A stretch of 64,000 nt of DNA from Rehmannia glutinosa (lineage: Eukaryota > Streptophyta > Magnoliopsida > Lamiales > Orobanchaceae). Positions 10,173 through 22,787 of the stretch are shown piece by piece. The position numbers and the translations under genes were made by a program. Position 1 is the first letter of the stretch. The number at the start of each line of letters is the position of its first letter. The notes below the pieces were generated by a model. It did no database searches. It saw nothing but the letters and a program-made list of their open reading frames with translations, and was not told where the DNA came from. Where the stretch lies: the NCBI GenBank assembly GCA_016081115.2, contig CM071930.1, positions 42,259,335 through 42,323,334 on the forward strand, written 5' to 3'.

Positions 10173-11712
10173 TGTTCGCCAAAAATATTTTGGTTCATAC
10201 AACTGCAAATGTACAGTGTAGTTTATAGAATAATGGCAAGCAATGTCATATTCCTCAAGGATTGATATTCGAAACACTTAGGCTATAATAACATTGTATT
10301 TTAATTTTATTGAAACGACCAAATATTGAGTAATTGTATCTAAAAAAATCAAAAATAAAGAAGAATAAATGAATAAATTTGTGAACCCCACAATTTTCAC
10401 CATCTATAGGAGCAACCTTAGGCACATAATCTCAATATGCTTCTTCAATATTAAATGCGAATAAAGTTTTAATAACCAATTCATGCAATTTTATGGGTTC
10501 AATTCCTAAGTTAATCTACTCCCCCTTCTGGGCGGTGAATAAATAGTTAATTAATAACAATTGTAGGTCTCCCAACTCGTTACAATTATTAATAACTCCC
10601 AAAAGATTTGTAAATTGAATGACTCCCCACAAACAGTTGTAGGTCTCTCGACTCATTACATCCGTTTATGGCTGAATCCGATTTTCGTCTTTGTTAGAAC
10701 TCATCTCCCAAATTTTGCACTAACTACTATGACATGCAATTTATTCCCGACAAATCAAAGCAATTATAAATAAGTACTCTAATTCATAAAATAGAAAGCA
10801 TGAATTAATTATGAAAATAAGTAATCATATTAAATACAAATCCACAGTTTCGATTATGACCCTAAGATCCAAAAAATATGCCAAACATTGATTACAAACT
10901 CATAGACAAATTTGAATCAATATTAAGACATCGTTTAAGCACAGACAAGAGTTCTAAGACATAGAAAGAAAACCCCTTCTTGTCAGGATGGATTCCCCTC
11001 CTAAGCCTTCCAAGCTCTTGTGTTCCTTAGATGCGAAAGCCTTGTGGTGTTCTTCGCGACCTAGCCTTATGCTCTCAGAAGATCTTCAATTCCTTCGTTC
11101 CTATATAATTTGATGTGTTTTTGCTGTATGAAGTGATGTAATTTGGTGCAAGCCTTGGGTCCCTTTTATAGATGCTTGGAGAGATCACCTTGTAGAGTTG
11201 GAACAAGAAGCAAACTCTGAAAAATACGCTGAAACAGAGTCCCACACGGCCTGGCCGTGTGGTCCTGCCTTCAGCCCTTCTTCGCATGGGCGTGTGAGTC
11301 TGCACGGGCAACTGGTGCGATGGCCTTCCTTTCCCACATGGTCGTGTGACGTCACACAGTCTGGCCGTGTAGGCCTGTTCCATCCTCTGTTTTCTATCCA
11401 ACTTCACACAAGCGTGTGATTTTCACACCGGCACTTCCACACGACCGTGTGACACCACACGATCCGGCCGTGTGAAGTGTTTTTGTCCACTTTTTCCATT
11501 GTTTTGATCTTCTCTTCGCATTCGTCAATCTTAGCCGGACATTCCAACTGATATTTCTTCATTTTAAGCTCCGTTTCCTGCAAGAATTACAAGAATACGC
11601 AGTATCATGCCCTTTTAAGGAAACCAAGTAAAAATATAGTAAATATGCGTGCAAATGCATCAATTATATATCATTTTAAGCCCCAAAACACATGTATATT
11701 TTACACACATCA
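10173..11712 (-). repeat. 5' LTR of the Athila/Tat-like gypsy element
   Basis: 1540 bp. The minus strand begins TGATGTGTGTAAAATA and ends GGCGAACA just before the PBS. It has repeated CACACGGCCGTGTG-like inverted motifs at about 11240-11475, typical of this LTR class. Only one copy is in the window. Confidence 0.83.
11161..11170 (-). promoter_or_regulatory. LTR TATA box, gypsy element
   Basis: The minus strand reads TATAAAAGGG mid-LTR. It is placed as expected for the U3/R boundary, with no direct proof. Confidence 0.5.
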
Positions 11713-11994
11713 ATCATGTAGTGGCAAAAAATCAGAAACTAAAAGGTGCATATAAAATAAATATATTTTTGAAAGATAATATTTTTAAATGTATGTCAAG
11801 CCCCAATTTCTCTTGGTTGTTAGATTTCTTGATATGTTTCTCAAATTTGTTGAGAAACATAGTGGTTAATTGGTTATCTGATAGGATCCTGTAGTAGCAT
11901 AAATTTTAAACTAAAAGGTACATATAAACTTAACATATTTTTGAAAGATAATATTTTTAAACGATAGTGTAGATAAAATCTTTGATATTTAGAT
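11713..11994. repeat. AT-rich gap with a pair of direct repeats
   Basis: A ~60-bp segment (AACTAAAAGGTGCATATAAA .. TTTTTGAAAGATAATATTTTT) at about 11737-11790 recurs at about 11909-11962 with few changes. GATCCTGTAGT occurs at 11886 and again at 11991. No gene is present. Confidence 0.6.
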
Positions 11995-14066
11995 CCTGTA
12001 GTCACCAAAAACGCTTCTTGTGTCTCTCCACAAAGATGACATCCTCCTTTTTGGCAACACACCAGTAGAGGAAGCCCAATTTATTCAATATGCCATCTCT
12101 CTTTTTGGGAAGACATCGGCCAGTAAGTGAATTTCGAGAAATCGGGAATTGTATTCAGCCCAAATACTGATGCTTTTGCTGCGCGTTCTATCTCTCAATT
12201 ATTGGCTATCCCGATTGTGAGTTCTCACGACAAATATCTTAGACTTCCATCGGTCATCGGAAAAAATAAAAAGGAATTTTTCGCATCTATCCAGGATAGA
12301 GTTTGGAAAAGAATTCAGGGGTGGAAAGAAAAAAATTATCTCAAGCCGGAAGAGATATTCTTATCAAGTTGGTTGTGCAATCGATCCCGATGTATGCGAT
12401 ATCGTGCTTTAAAATTCCAGATACAATCCTCGATAAAATTTAGTCGATGGTGGCAAATTACCTCTGTGGTGGCTCTACTGAAGGACGAAAGATCCAGTGG
12501 TTATCATGGAAAAGGATTGCTTCTTATAAACAAATTGGTGGACTTGGTTACCGGCATTTTCGTGCTTTTAATCTGGCCCTTCCCGCGAAGCAAGCATGGA
12601 AAATAATCACTCATCCGTCATCCCTTCTGACATGCATTCTCCGAGCTAAATATTTTCCTTCCAGGAATTTTTTTGATGCTCGTCTGGGATCTAGACCATC
12701 TTGGAGTTGGAGAAGCATCTTAAATAGTTGACAACTTGTTGTGTTAGGTGCAAGGAAATTGATCCGTAGTGGCACGCGTGTACAAAAATCTGGAAAGATC
12801 CAGGGCTACCTTATGCTAGCGACTTATGTGCGCCCAATGGCTATGATGCTAACTCTACTATCTTGTGCTCCTTGACTCTGAGAATTCTTGTAGGAATACT
12901 CCTCTAGTTAGAGCTCTCTTCAATCCAGAAGAGGCTATGCTGATTTTTTCTATAATGGTGGGCCAATGTGATTTAGGCTATTTATGGTGTTGGAACCATT
13001 CAAAAAACGACAAATTTGCCGTAAAATCAATATATCACACATCAATTTCGTCAAATTATGCCAATCCGCTGGTGCCTTAAATGCCTTAAGCTCCGATGTT
13101 AATCTGATATGGCGAAAGATTTGGAAGCTTCAGATTCCTCCACAGTTCAAATTCTTTGCCTGGAGATGTGCTTCATCTGCAGTTCCCACAACCTATCTCC
13201 TTGCTCTGCATCACATTTTAGTTTCCGAGCCCTGCCCATTTTGCGCCGCTCCCTATGTCTCTACCATCCACACCTTCTTTGATGGTACCTTTGCAACTAA
13301 TGTATGGCGCTTTTCCGGATTGATGGAATATATATTGAATTTTGCTCAACCATCGTTCTCCTTATGGTTCCAAGAGCTTATCCTTAATGCTCCTACATAA
13401 ATTCAACAACTTATTGCAATTGTGTGCAATCTCATTTGGTATCATCGTAACAGATACAAATTTGACCGAGTCTGAGGAGATCCATACCAAATATTGCTGG
13501 CATCAAATGTAATCCTTCAAGATTTCCATCGTTTTGAAGGTCAGACAGAAATCATATCCTCGCTTCTTTCCACCCTGTTCCCAACTTCTCCTCCATCCAA
13601 CTGTTTGACTCTTTCCTTTGATGGGGCTGTATATGTAAAACCAAATGTGTAGGTGTGGTAGTTGCTTTCATAGACTCAACAGGTGCTTTCAAAATGGGAA
13701 TATCCAAGACGTCCCATGGCATAATTGATCCATAGGTGGCAGAATTCCTATCCTTGAGGGAGGCTCTGAAGTTGGCTCAATCTATCTCTTCTCAAACCTT
13801 TGCAGTTTTTGGGGATGCATCTAATGTGGTTTTATCATCAAATGGCGAGGCTTATGGGAATGCAAGTTGTGAAGCTATTTTGCATGATTTTATTTGACTC
13901 AAGTCGTCTCTTATGCTCCGGGGTATTTTTGTAGATCTTCTAATTTTGTGGCGCATAGCTTCGCATTGTATGCCAAAAATATGAATTCGGATGAACGAAT
14001 ATGGAACCATCCTCCAGAACCCTTATGTCAATCGTTGCTGGACGATTTCCAGCGCTTTTAATTAGT
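11995..14066 (+). pseudogene. LINE (L1-type) ORF2 fragment: RT end, zf-RVT, RNase H
   Basis: Plus-strand frames read in order. First is an RT palm remnant (KDDILLFGNTPVEEAQ, near 12020-12070; F/YADD box degraded). Next is the RT thumb (NFEKSGIVFSPNT, LGLP-like RLPSVIGKNKK, RVWKRIQGWKEK). Then MVANYLCGG .. WLSWKRI .. GGLGYRHFRAFN (12447-12731), a zf-RVT-like block (LIWRKIWKLQIPPQFKFFAWRC .. CPFC, 13090-13260), and an RNase H-like tail (SFDGAVYVKPN, EFLSLREALKLA, FGDASNVV; about 13610-14060). There are many frameshifts and stops. The N-terminal endonuclease and most of RT are missing, the usual 5' truncation. No clear poly-A or target duplication was found. Confidence 0.85.
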
Positions 14067-14351
14067 ATATTTTCTTTTCCAAAAAAATTGTTATCTTTCA
14101 AATTCAAAAATATATTATCACTTCATCTTTAATATGTAGATAGGAATACCATATGGATAATTATGAAGTAGACATGTGGAATTAGGAGAATGAGGAGTTT
14201 ACATATGTCAAAATTAATGAGGTGATAGACCTGCGTCAACTTTATTTTCTCTTTTAGCATATAGGGTTGATATGATATCTAATTTTTTTTAACCAAGAAT
14301 ACTTGTAATATACTGATCAGACATTACAAGACTTTCAAGCCAGAGAACTAT
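14067..14351. other. Intervening AT-rich sequence, nothing recognised
   Basis: LINE tail or older flank. No ORF or repeat structure that I can support. Confidence 0.4.
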
Positions 14352-15247
14352 TGTCTCGCCCCAAATGGGACCATGACGTGATCAATAACTTAAACCAGTT
14401 GATAAGCCAAATAAATCAAACCAACAAAGGATTTACACAACATTAATACCTAAATAGTCAACCATTCATGAAAACATTCCAAATCAGAGTCTAACGTAGC
14501 TGCGTAAATTCTTAAGTTACTGTTCGGATAAAATTCAACATTCATCAACCCAAAGTGAATTGTCCAACAATAACACTAAATAGGAATTTATCATTCTATT
14601 GGACAACTAAAGCACGACGTCACTCCATCTCTTGATCGTCCTCGTCCACGTCCTTAACGTGTGGTTCACCATCTGGTCATTGAAAAGGTGGGGGTGAGAC
14701 AAAAATTCTCAGTGGATGGGTGTTCGTGTGCATGTGTGGCTTATATCAATGTAAGAAACCAGTTATATGAAAGAATGTATGGTTCATTATGTGTGCGTCA
14801 CACACAATTCACAAACAACGTGATATCCAAAATAATATAGTAGTATATAACTTGTTTAAAATAGTTCATGAACATTCAAGCACCATAATCATCATTATAC
14901 CTTAATACTGTGACCCACTTTGCCTATTGCACACTCCATCTTTCAGTGGTGGGATTAGGACAGTGGGGCCGATAAGGGAATAGCAGCCGAGCTGCCTGGT
15001 TCTAATACATGGCTAGTCCACTCTGATTATGACCTCGACACACCAAGTTGACTCAAGCAAGTACGTTCACAGAGTTATAATATGTCAACAAGGCAGTCGA
15101 ATACAATATACGATTCATACAAGAGCAATACAAAGTGCAAATAAGTTAAATTTATTTACGCGAGTGTACGGTATCATTGGTGGTGTAAACATGTTAAATG
15201 AAGATAATTATCGGAAGGATAATCTATGCTTCGAATGATTTGGTGAA

Positions 15248-16829
15248 TGTTGGGAAATTATTTTTAGATTTTGATGAATGCCATGTAAAACTTAGAATAG
15301 AAAGTTGGCACCCCATTTTACTGTTGTAAATTGCATTGTAATAGATAGGGTTGGTCGAGCTGAGTCAAGTCAACTATGCCTGAACATGCAAAAAGACAAC
15401 TGGAGACTAGAAGGAAGACTCCGCTGTGAGGCAGCTGAGTGTGGCAAAGAAGAGAAGATAGGAACTCGACTGAAGGAACAACTGAGATGCAGCTAAATGA
15501 AGTATCAGTCAAGTCAACTCAAGATAGCCATGTCTCAAGTTGAAGTGACAAGAGTCGACCATGATTGGAAGTCGACTTGAAGTCATCTGGGAAATTAAGA
15601 AAATGCGAAAAAGTCGAGATAATCGAAAGAGATCTCATTTGCCGAATCAAGAGAATTACTTAAACAAGTAATACCTCCATACTACCTTTCTTTAAGTGCT
15701 CAGTCCCAGAAGCGTGCAAAAGGAATAAACCAATGGGAAGCATTGCACCGTGTCAGAACTCTGAAAAGCTTAAGAATCGTTCATACGAGGAAACATAAAT
15801 TCCAAGGACTGCAACAAGACAAGCCAACGACCACAAGTGTCTTTTGAAAATAAGCCTATCTCTTCAACGGACAAATTTTCAAAAGAACACTATAAAAGGC
15901 TGAGAAGTTTATTTGAGAAAATGTTACCTTGACAACCTAATCTACGAACATTCAAGCTAACATTTGAACTGTAACCCAAAATATTCTCAACTTATTCAAG
16001 ATCAATCCTCAAGCCTACATTACGAAGGAAATCAATCCAACACTTACATGTGAAGGAAAGACAACTTCAATCAGTTGAAGAGGAAACATTTGAAGAATCA
16101 AGGGGTCTACATTCCATGGAGGATTGTAGGAAGGTTCAAGGTCGAACCAGTCTCAAGTTTTTGGAGGGCTTCGTGATTAAATCCAAGGAGTTTGAGCAAG
16201 TGGGTGTAGTAGCAAGGCAAAGCCTGCCCTGTGAAGAATCGAGTCGTCACGAGAAGCCGCGGTGTGACCAAGGCATCTCCGGATCGAGTCCCAAAGAATC
16301 AAGTCACTGTGTGATCAAGACTTGTATCCGGGATCGTTAACCACTCCGTATATTGATCAATACTTAGTGGATTCCTCCAGGAGTTAGAGAAGAGAGGAGT
16401 AGAAGAATTACCCCATCTTGAACCTCCATAAAAACTTATTGTGTCATTTACATTTCAAAGACTTTAATTTCTCGCATATTACTTTCATATCTCACGACAT
16501 ATTTGCTATCCAATTATTAATTAACTAAGTGCTTAAACCAAGTATTAAAACAAACTTAACCAAATTCAAGGGTGTTAAGTCTTCCGCTGAAAACATATCA
16601 TAGTCGAGTTAAGTCTTTAGTCAAAACAACTGAGTTATTCTATCAACAAATTTCTCGTCGAGTCAGTGCTGTTGAGTGACTAACTCTATTTGATTAACTA
16701 ACTTAGCTGTCCATCAAGGACTCACCGTGAAATATTAACTCGAACATTTTAAAAGGACTAAATCGAAAAGTTGGTAAGGTTTATTCAACCCCCCCTTCTA
16801 AACCTTACACTCACCCCTTGGGACCTACA
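15248..16829 (+). repeat. 5' LTR of S2
   Basis: 1582 bp, TGTTGGGAAATT..GACCTACA. Small ORFs inside are LTR sequence, not genes. The first ~640 bp have no counterpart in the S2 3' LTR because of a deletion. Confidence 0.93.
15891..15899 (+). promoter_or_regulatory. LTR TATA box, S2
   Basis: TATAAAAGG, in a block conserved across all family LTRs. It is the likely start region of genomic RNA. Confidence 0.6.
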
Positions 16830-16831
16830 AG

Positions 16832-16843
16832 TGGTATCGGAGC
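16832..16843 (+). promoter_or_regulatory. Primer-binding site (tRNA-Met type), S2
   Basis: TGGTATCGGAGC, two bases after the LTR. It differs from the canonical TGGTATCAGAGC by A to G in the CAG, the same change as in S3. Confidence 0.82.
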
Positions 16844-16954
16844 GGTTGGTTCATTGAGCCTTCCGCACCGTTCTTGAACTAGATCTCCAAATTTTTCAAA
16901 GCTTGTTTTAGTACTTAATCTTTCAAAACTCTTTTATTCAGCAAAGTTATTATC

Positions 16955-19299
16955 ATGGAAGCAAATTTGACGCGCATCCCTATGTTCACAATTGAAGAAT
17001 TTGATGATTGGAAAATTCGTATGCAGGCTCATCTATTAGCATTACACGATGAGATGTGGATAGTGATAGAAGATGGGCCACTCCAAATCTTAAACGTTAA
17101 CACAACTGCAAGGAGAGCTGCAGCTGAAGGAGAAGAAGATGCTGTTCCTAGACCATCGATGGTTGAAAAACCAAGAGCTGAATGGACAAGTGATGACAGG
17201 AAAAGATATAACTTGGATAATGTGGCCAAGGACATTCTTTACAAAACCTTGGACAAAGCCATGTTCAACAAAGTCAAATCATGCAAAACGGCAAAAGAAA
17301 TCTGGGACAAGCTAACCTTGATTTGCGAAGGCTCAGAGCAAATCAAAGAAAATAAACTATCTGTGGTTGTACAAAAATTTTAAAACTTTAAGATGCTTGC
17401 AGGAGAAACCTTGGATCAGCTGGATGCTCGGTTCACAGAAATCACCAATGAACTGTCTGCACTTGGAAAAGAATATACACAAAAGGAAATGTGTATGAAG
17501 ATTTTAAGAAGTCTCCCAACTGAGTGGGATTTGAAGGTCATGGCCATGAGACATTCCATGGACCTATCAAAAACATCCAACCATGAGCTATTCTCAGATC
17601 TCAAAGCCTACGAATTTGAGCTGAGAAGAAAAGACCAAGAAGAGACAGCTGAGCCCAAAACAGCTGCTCTAATTGTTAAGGATGGCAAGAGAGCTGAGGT
17701 CAAAGAAGTCATTGACCAAAAGGAGATTGCCCTGATGGTTAAAAGGTTCAACAAGTTCTTCAATAAGAACTACAAAAGAAGCAAAGGTGAATCCTCCAGA
17801 AGACACTCAGCTCCCTCCAAGTCAAGGGAAGAAAGACCATCCAAGAGAACAGAGCATCAAAAAGTTGATTATCCAAGAGCTGACAATCCAAGGATAGAAA
17901 GAACTGATCAAAAAGTTGAAAATCTATGCTGGAACTGTAGGCAACCTGGTCACCATGCCATTGAATGCCTGTATCCTATAGTCAACAAATACAGGAATGA
18001 AGAGGAAAGAAAAGTCTTCAGAGAAAGAAGACAGGAAAAAAGAAAGGCAATGTTGGCTGCAGAGACTGCTGATACAGTTAAGTCAAAAGACACAACAGAC
18101 TCGGAGAGTAGTGAAGCTGACTACTCAAGTGACTCTGAAGAAGAAGCCTTGATCTGTCTAATGGCTAAAGAACAAAACCAACCTGACCAAGAGGATGAGG
18201 TACACTCTAACTCATCACACTCAGACACTAGTGATAGTGATTGTGACACACACACTTCATCACCCACTGATCTTTATGATTCGTTAGGCAAAATGATGAA
18301 AGATTTTGAACACATTAAATCCTCACACACACTATTAAATGAGGAAAACAACCTACTCAAGAACCAAAACTCACAGCTGACTAAGGAGCTGAGTACTCTA
18401 AATCAAATAACTGATGAGAATAAAAGTCTAAAGGCTGAAAATGCTAAGTTAATAGCAGAGATAGCTGCTATAGAAAAGAGGGAGAATGACCTCAAAAATG
18501 TGATTGCCTCATTGACTAAGGCATCTAAATCATTGGATGATCTTATTATGAGTCAAAGAGAATGTGGAGACAAGACAGGCTTAGGATTTAATTCCTCTAT
18601 GCTATGTCAAGCTCCAAAAGTGATTTTGGAAAAAGGATCTTCAAGCAATGAAGTATCTCTAAAATCCAAAACTCCAAATGGTGCACACACATTTATTCCA
18701 AAGCACAATCACAAGCAAACTGGCCTTGGTTATAAAGAAAAAGAAAAACGACCGATTGAGTATCTTTGAGAGAACAAATGAGAAGAAATCCAAAGCAGAG
18801 TTCCTCAAAAACTCCAAACAGAGATACTCAGTAAAGAAGAAACAGAGCTACCAAAAGCCCCATAAATTCTATAAAAGAAACACATATGATGGGAATGGTA
18901 GAAAATACCCAAGCCAAGCTGATTGGAACAATGTGAACTATCAGCAAAGATCTATGGAATACAATCCTAAGTGGCAAAGGCCTAGAACTCATCAAAGGCC
19001 ATTCCAAAGGCATAAGAGCTATCATCAGCACACATATGCACCTAGACACTACACTCAGAGATTTCACAACTACCCAAAGAAGGCAATTGCTAAAACACAT
19101 ACACAGGCATACAGACAAAAGAGACAGCTGTATGAACCTTGAACCCACAAGCAATTTGCCAAAATTAATTATGATTATGGCACTGATAGATGGCAACCCC
19201 TTAAAGTCAAATCATTTGGCTATAGGTTGGTTGGATCATCTTACAATACTAACCACTCAGGACCCAGACAAGTATGGGTACATAAAACCTAATTTCTAA
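16955..19299 (+). pseudogene. gag: Sirevirus gag and gag-pro spacer, broken (S2)
   Basis: The ATG at 16955 opens MEANLTRIP. Order: DUF4219-like start (FTIEEFDDWKIRMQAHL), UBN2-like capsid core, zinc knuckle CWNCRQPGHHAIEC (about 17930-17975), an acidic Ser/Asp-rich stretch, a coiled coil (about 18310-18550, LLNEENNLLKNQN) and a basic Gln/His/Lys/Arg-rich tail (18800-19140). A single nonsense codon TAA at 17381 replaces the Glu codon found in S1 (KLENFK). Without it the frame runs to 18769, where a frameshift near 18740 leads into the tail. The normal role is capsid and RNA-binding nucleocapsid. Confidence 0.92.
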
Positions 19300-19530
19300 T
19301 GTTGGATTCAATATGGGTGTATGCCAAATCAAGGATGCTGAAACTAATGAAATAGTGTGGCAAAGATGCGGATCCAAAAAAAATGAACATGTATGTGGTA
19401 GATTGGTCAACTTGCTAAGCAAAGTCACCAAGCACTGGATTCAATATGTGTATGCCAAATCAAGGATGCTAAACAAAAATAGTGTTGCAAAGATTGAATC
19501 AAGTTGTATGTGGTAGATTGGTCAATCAAG
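19300..19530 (+). repeat. Tandem duplication where the protease should be (S2)
   Basis: Two copies of a ~130-bp segment (GGATTCAATATG .. GCCAAATCAAGGATGCT .. TGTATGTGGTAGATTGGTCAA) start near 19302 and 19437. The DSG protease motif present at the matching place in S3 (near 44380) is missing, so a deletion removed it. Confidence 0.75.
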
Positions 19531-20493
19531 AACACCAAGCACTTGTCTGCTAGCAAAGAGTCACCTGAATTTCAAAAAACTATTAACAAACTTGCAAGAA
19601 GTAATCTCGTGGAAGGACTTCCAGACTCAGTATACAAGAAGGAAAGTATATGTGATGCATGTAAGAAGGGAAAACAGATCAAATCATCATTCAAATAAAA
19701 GACATGTTCATCTTCAACAAGAATATTGCACCTGCTACATATCGATCTATTTGGTCCAGTTGAACCAACCAGCATAAGTGTGAAGAAATACACCTTGGTG
19801 GTGGTAGATGACTACTTAAGATATACATGGACAATATTCATGTGTAAGAAGAAAGAAACTCTGCAGAAACTACCACAACTGATGAAGAGAATCCAAAATG
19901 AGAAGAGTCAAACCATTATCAAAATAAGATCGTGAAGAACCGAGTTTGTCAATGGAATAATAACTCGATCTTGTATTGAAAATGGTATTGGTCATGAATT
20001 ATCTGCGCAGACAAGGACTCCACAAAAAATGGAGTTGCGAAAAGAAGAATAGAACTCTCAAAGAAGCGACAAGGACTATGTTAGGTGACAAGCAGGTGCC
20101 TAAAAGATTTTGGGTGAAGCAATAAACACAACATGCTATACTTAAAATAGATGCATGATAAAAAGGACATCCGACAAAGACTCCTATGAGATTTGGACAG
20201 GAGAAAGCCAAATGTTGCATACTTTAGAATATTTGGATGCAAATGCTTCATCCATAACAATGGCAAAGATAATTTAAAGGCTTTTGATGCTAAAGTCGAT
20301 GAAGGTATCTTCTTAGGATACTCACCAAAGCAAAGCCTCTGAGTGCTCAACAAGAGGACAATAGTTCTGAAAGAATCCATCCATGTGGTGTTTGATGAAC
20401 CAAATGTAAATGAAGAAAACATTGAAGAGTCACCGATAAGTGAATCAACCAACCATGCGAAGAGTCCCTATGTTGAAGTCAAGTCGGAGTTAT
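19531..20493 (+). pseudogene. Sirevirus integrase, broken (S2)
   Basis: Pieces in order: the end of the GAG-pre-integrase zone (GLPDSVYKKESICDACKKGKQIKSSF; CDAC is the CxxC half of the zinc-binding motif), the catalytic core start (LHIDLFGPVEPTS, YTLVVVDDYLRYTWTIF), FVNG near the second acidic position, then frameshifted remnants (ENGIGHEL), and the distal FGCKCFIHNNGKDNLKAFDAKVDEGIFLGYS. Stops occur at about 19698, 19935, 20340 and 20493. The family joins element cDNA to host DNA. This copy cannot. Confidence 0.87.
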
Positions 20494-20633
20494 AAGTCCG
20501 GATGAAGAAGAGATAGATGAGTCTCAAAGTCACCGAAAATCTGCAGCTAAGTGATGATGAGAGAGCTGATCAAAATAACACAAATGTGCAAGACTATCAA
20601 ATCCAACTAACTTACTCCAACCTTTGATATAAG

Positions 20634-22207
20634 ATGGCCGAGAGACCATCCACCGAACTAATCATTGGAGATGTAAGAGAAGGTGTGAAAACTAGATCGA
20701 GAACTCAACAAGAAATAATGTTTACTTGCTTCATCTCACAAAAAGAGCCAAAAGATGTGTCACAAGCATTGGATGACACATATTGGATTCAAGCTATGCA
20801 AGAAGAGCTGAATCAGTTTGAGAGGAATAAAGTGTGGGAATTGGTTCAAAGACCTACCCATCAAAATGTTATTGGCACTAAATGGGTGTTCAGAAACAAA
20901 ATGAATGAGGAAGGTTCTGTGGTGAGAAACAAAGCAAGATTGGTAGCCAAAGGGTATTGCCAAGAAGAAGGAATAGATTTTGATGAAACTTTTGCTCCTG
21001 TAGCAAGATTGGAGGCTATAAGGATGTTTCTTGCCTATGCAGCTCACAAAGACTTTATTGTATATCAAATGGATGTAAAGAGTGCATTCTTAGAAGAAGA
21101 AGTATATGTTGAACAACCTCCAGGATTTGAGCAGAAGACTCTTGGAGATAAGGTATTCAAACTCAAAAAGGCTTTATATGGATTGAAGCAGGCACCCAGA
21201 GCATGGTATGATACATTATCACAATTCCTGACTGAGAACGGATTCAGAAAAGGCAAAGTGGATAGAACACTCTTCAGAATTCAAGATGGGAAGGGTATAC
21301 TGCTTGTTCAAATATATGTGGATGACATCATCTTTGGATCCACAAACAAAGAGCTGTGTGATAAATTCTCAAATCTCATACAAAGCAAATTCGAAATGAG
21401 CATGATGGGAGAGTGACATTCTTCCTTGACTCCAAGTAAAACAAATGAAGGATGGAACCTTCATAAGTCGACAAAATACACCAGAGATTTAATGAAGAAA
21501 TTTGGTATGGAAGAGAAGTCTTCTGTGAAAATAACAATGAATACATCGATCAAAAATGGATATGGATGCAGATGGCAAGACTGTAGATCAAACAAGATAC
21601 AAAGCACTCATTGGATCATTGCTCTATCTCACAGCAAGCAGGCCAGACATCACCTTTGCGGTAGGTGTATGTGCAAGATTTCAATCTGCCCCAAAAGAAA
21701 GCCACATGACTGCAGCCAAGAGAATCTTGAGATATTTGAAAGGAAGCCAAGAAGTTAGCTTATGGTATCGAAAGGAAGGTGGATTCAAGCTAATTGGCTA
21801 TTCAGACTCTGACTATGCTGGCTGTAGAGTTGACAGGAAGAGTACCTCAGGCACATGTCAAATGCTTAGAAATAGGCTAATCTCCTGGTTTAGCAAGAAG
21901 CAAAATTCAATAGCTATCTCCACAGCTGAAGCAAAATACATAGGCGGGCAGCTGTTGTGCCCAAGTCTTATGGATGAGACAGCAGCTGAGAGACTATGAG
22001 GTTGAGGAAAAGGAAATTCCAATTATGTGTGATAACACAAGTGCAATTGCAATCACTCAAAATCCTTTGTTGCATTCAAGAACAAAGCACATTGATGTCA
22101 GATATCACTTCATAAGAGATCATGTTGAAAAGAAGGATATCACCTTGGAATATATCTCAACTGATAAGCAATTAGCTGACATATTCACAAAACCATTATG
22201 TGAATAA
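20634..22207 (+). pseudogene. Copia reverse transcriptase-RNase H, nearly intact but broken (S2)
   Basis: The frame 20634-21416 carries the RVT_2 RT: GTKWVFRNKMNEEG, RLVAKGYCQEEGIDFDETFAPVARLE, YQMDVKSAFLEEEVYVEQPPGFE, LYGLKQAPRAWY, catalytic YVDD (21315-21326). Four residues are missing after SAFL compared with S3 (SAFLNGLLEEEVY). A stop at 21416 and frame changes near 21430 and 21550 precede the RNase H part (GSLLYLTASRPDITFAVG; YSDSDYAGCRVDRKSTSG; STAEAKYI). The end is 22207 (DNTSAIAITQNPLLHSRTKHIDVRYHFIRD .. LADIFTKPL). It would copy element RNA to DNA. Confidence 0.93.
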
Positions 22208-22787
22208 AGATTTGAAGAACTCAAACATGAATTGGGGTTAGTTGAGCTGAGTTAACACTTAGAAGACTCAAAGAAAAAAGATGAAATACGAAAAGCTGAA
22301 AAAGAGCTGAACTCTTAAATCAGCTAAGTGAATCAGCCATATCGGAGAACCAGCTGAGTATTTATGTGCAAAGAGAGAAGAGTTAAATCAGCTAAGGAAT
22401 AAGCTGAGTTATTTATGAGCAAAGTGACAAAAACGCAGTCGTTTTTACGAAGCGGGAATGTTTTTAAGAATGACGTCAGCATAATTATGACGTGTACAGT
22501 CAAAAGCTGCACACAAAGCTTATGATTGGATATAAATGCTGCCGCATTAAATACAAGAGATTAAAGGTTAATCGGCGTGCAAAATCTAAGCCATTGATTT
22601 TGATCAAAATTTCAAAAACCACCCGCACGTCCTTTCATGACCCATACTTAAACCATTTCGTCCGATTTTCTCTCACTTTACCAAAACTGTTCATCTCTCT
22701 CAAAGGAAAAAGAAAGAAATTTTCTCTCAAAACCCTACAAATCGTCAAGTTCATTTTCTAAGTTTCATTCGGTAAAACATGTAGAAA
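22208..22787 (+). other. Spacer between pol and envelope-like ORF (S2)
   Basis: Non-coding by my reading, rich in (A)GCTGA(A/G) motifs (22250-22420). It includes a GTCGTTTTTACGAAGCGGG stretch and a pyrimidine-rich run before the next ATG. In Sireviruses this region separates pol from the third ORF. Confidence 0.55.

Larger units (their letters stand above)
2886..11712 (-). mobile_element. Athila/Tat-like Ty3/gypsy retrotransposon, 5' half, with nested insertions
   Basis: The minus-strand order is LTR (11712 to 10173), PBS (10166 to 10149), gag (9995 to 8613), [solo LTR 8612-3777 inserted], gag-protease (3776 to 2886), then S1. The RT and integrase would lie beyond the left edge. The LTR start TGATGTGTGTAAA, CACACGGCCGTGTG-type motifs inside the LTR and a PBS complementary to tRNA-Asp are typical of plant Athila/Tat elements. 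Bases outside the LTR are ATCAT (11713-11717); the partner duplication is not visible. Confidence 0.88.

Noticed and set aside
11198..11419. ORF through the CACACGGCCGTGTG motifs
   Set aside because: These motifs are typical of Athila/Tat LTRs, and the frame is not supported by any protein family.
22492..22761. Small ORF between pol and the envelope-like ORF
   Set aside because: Not kept in S3 at the equivalent place (around 40800-41090), where frames differ. Treated as spacer.
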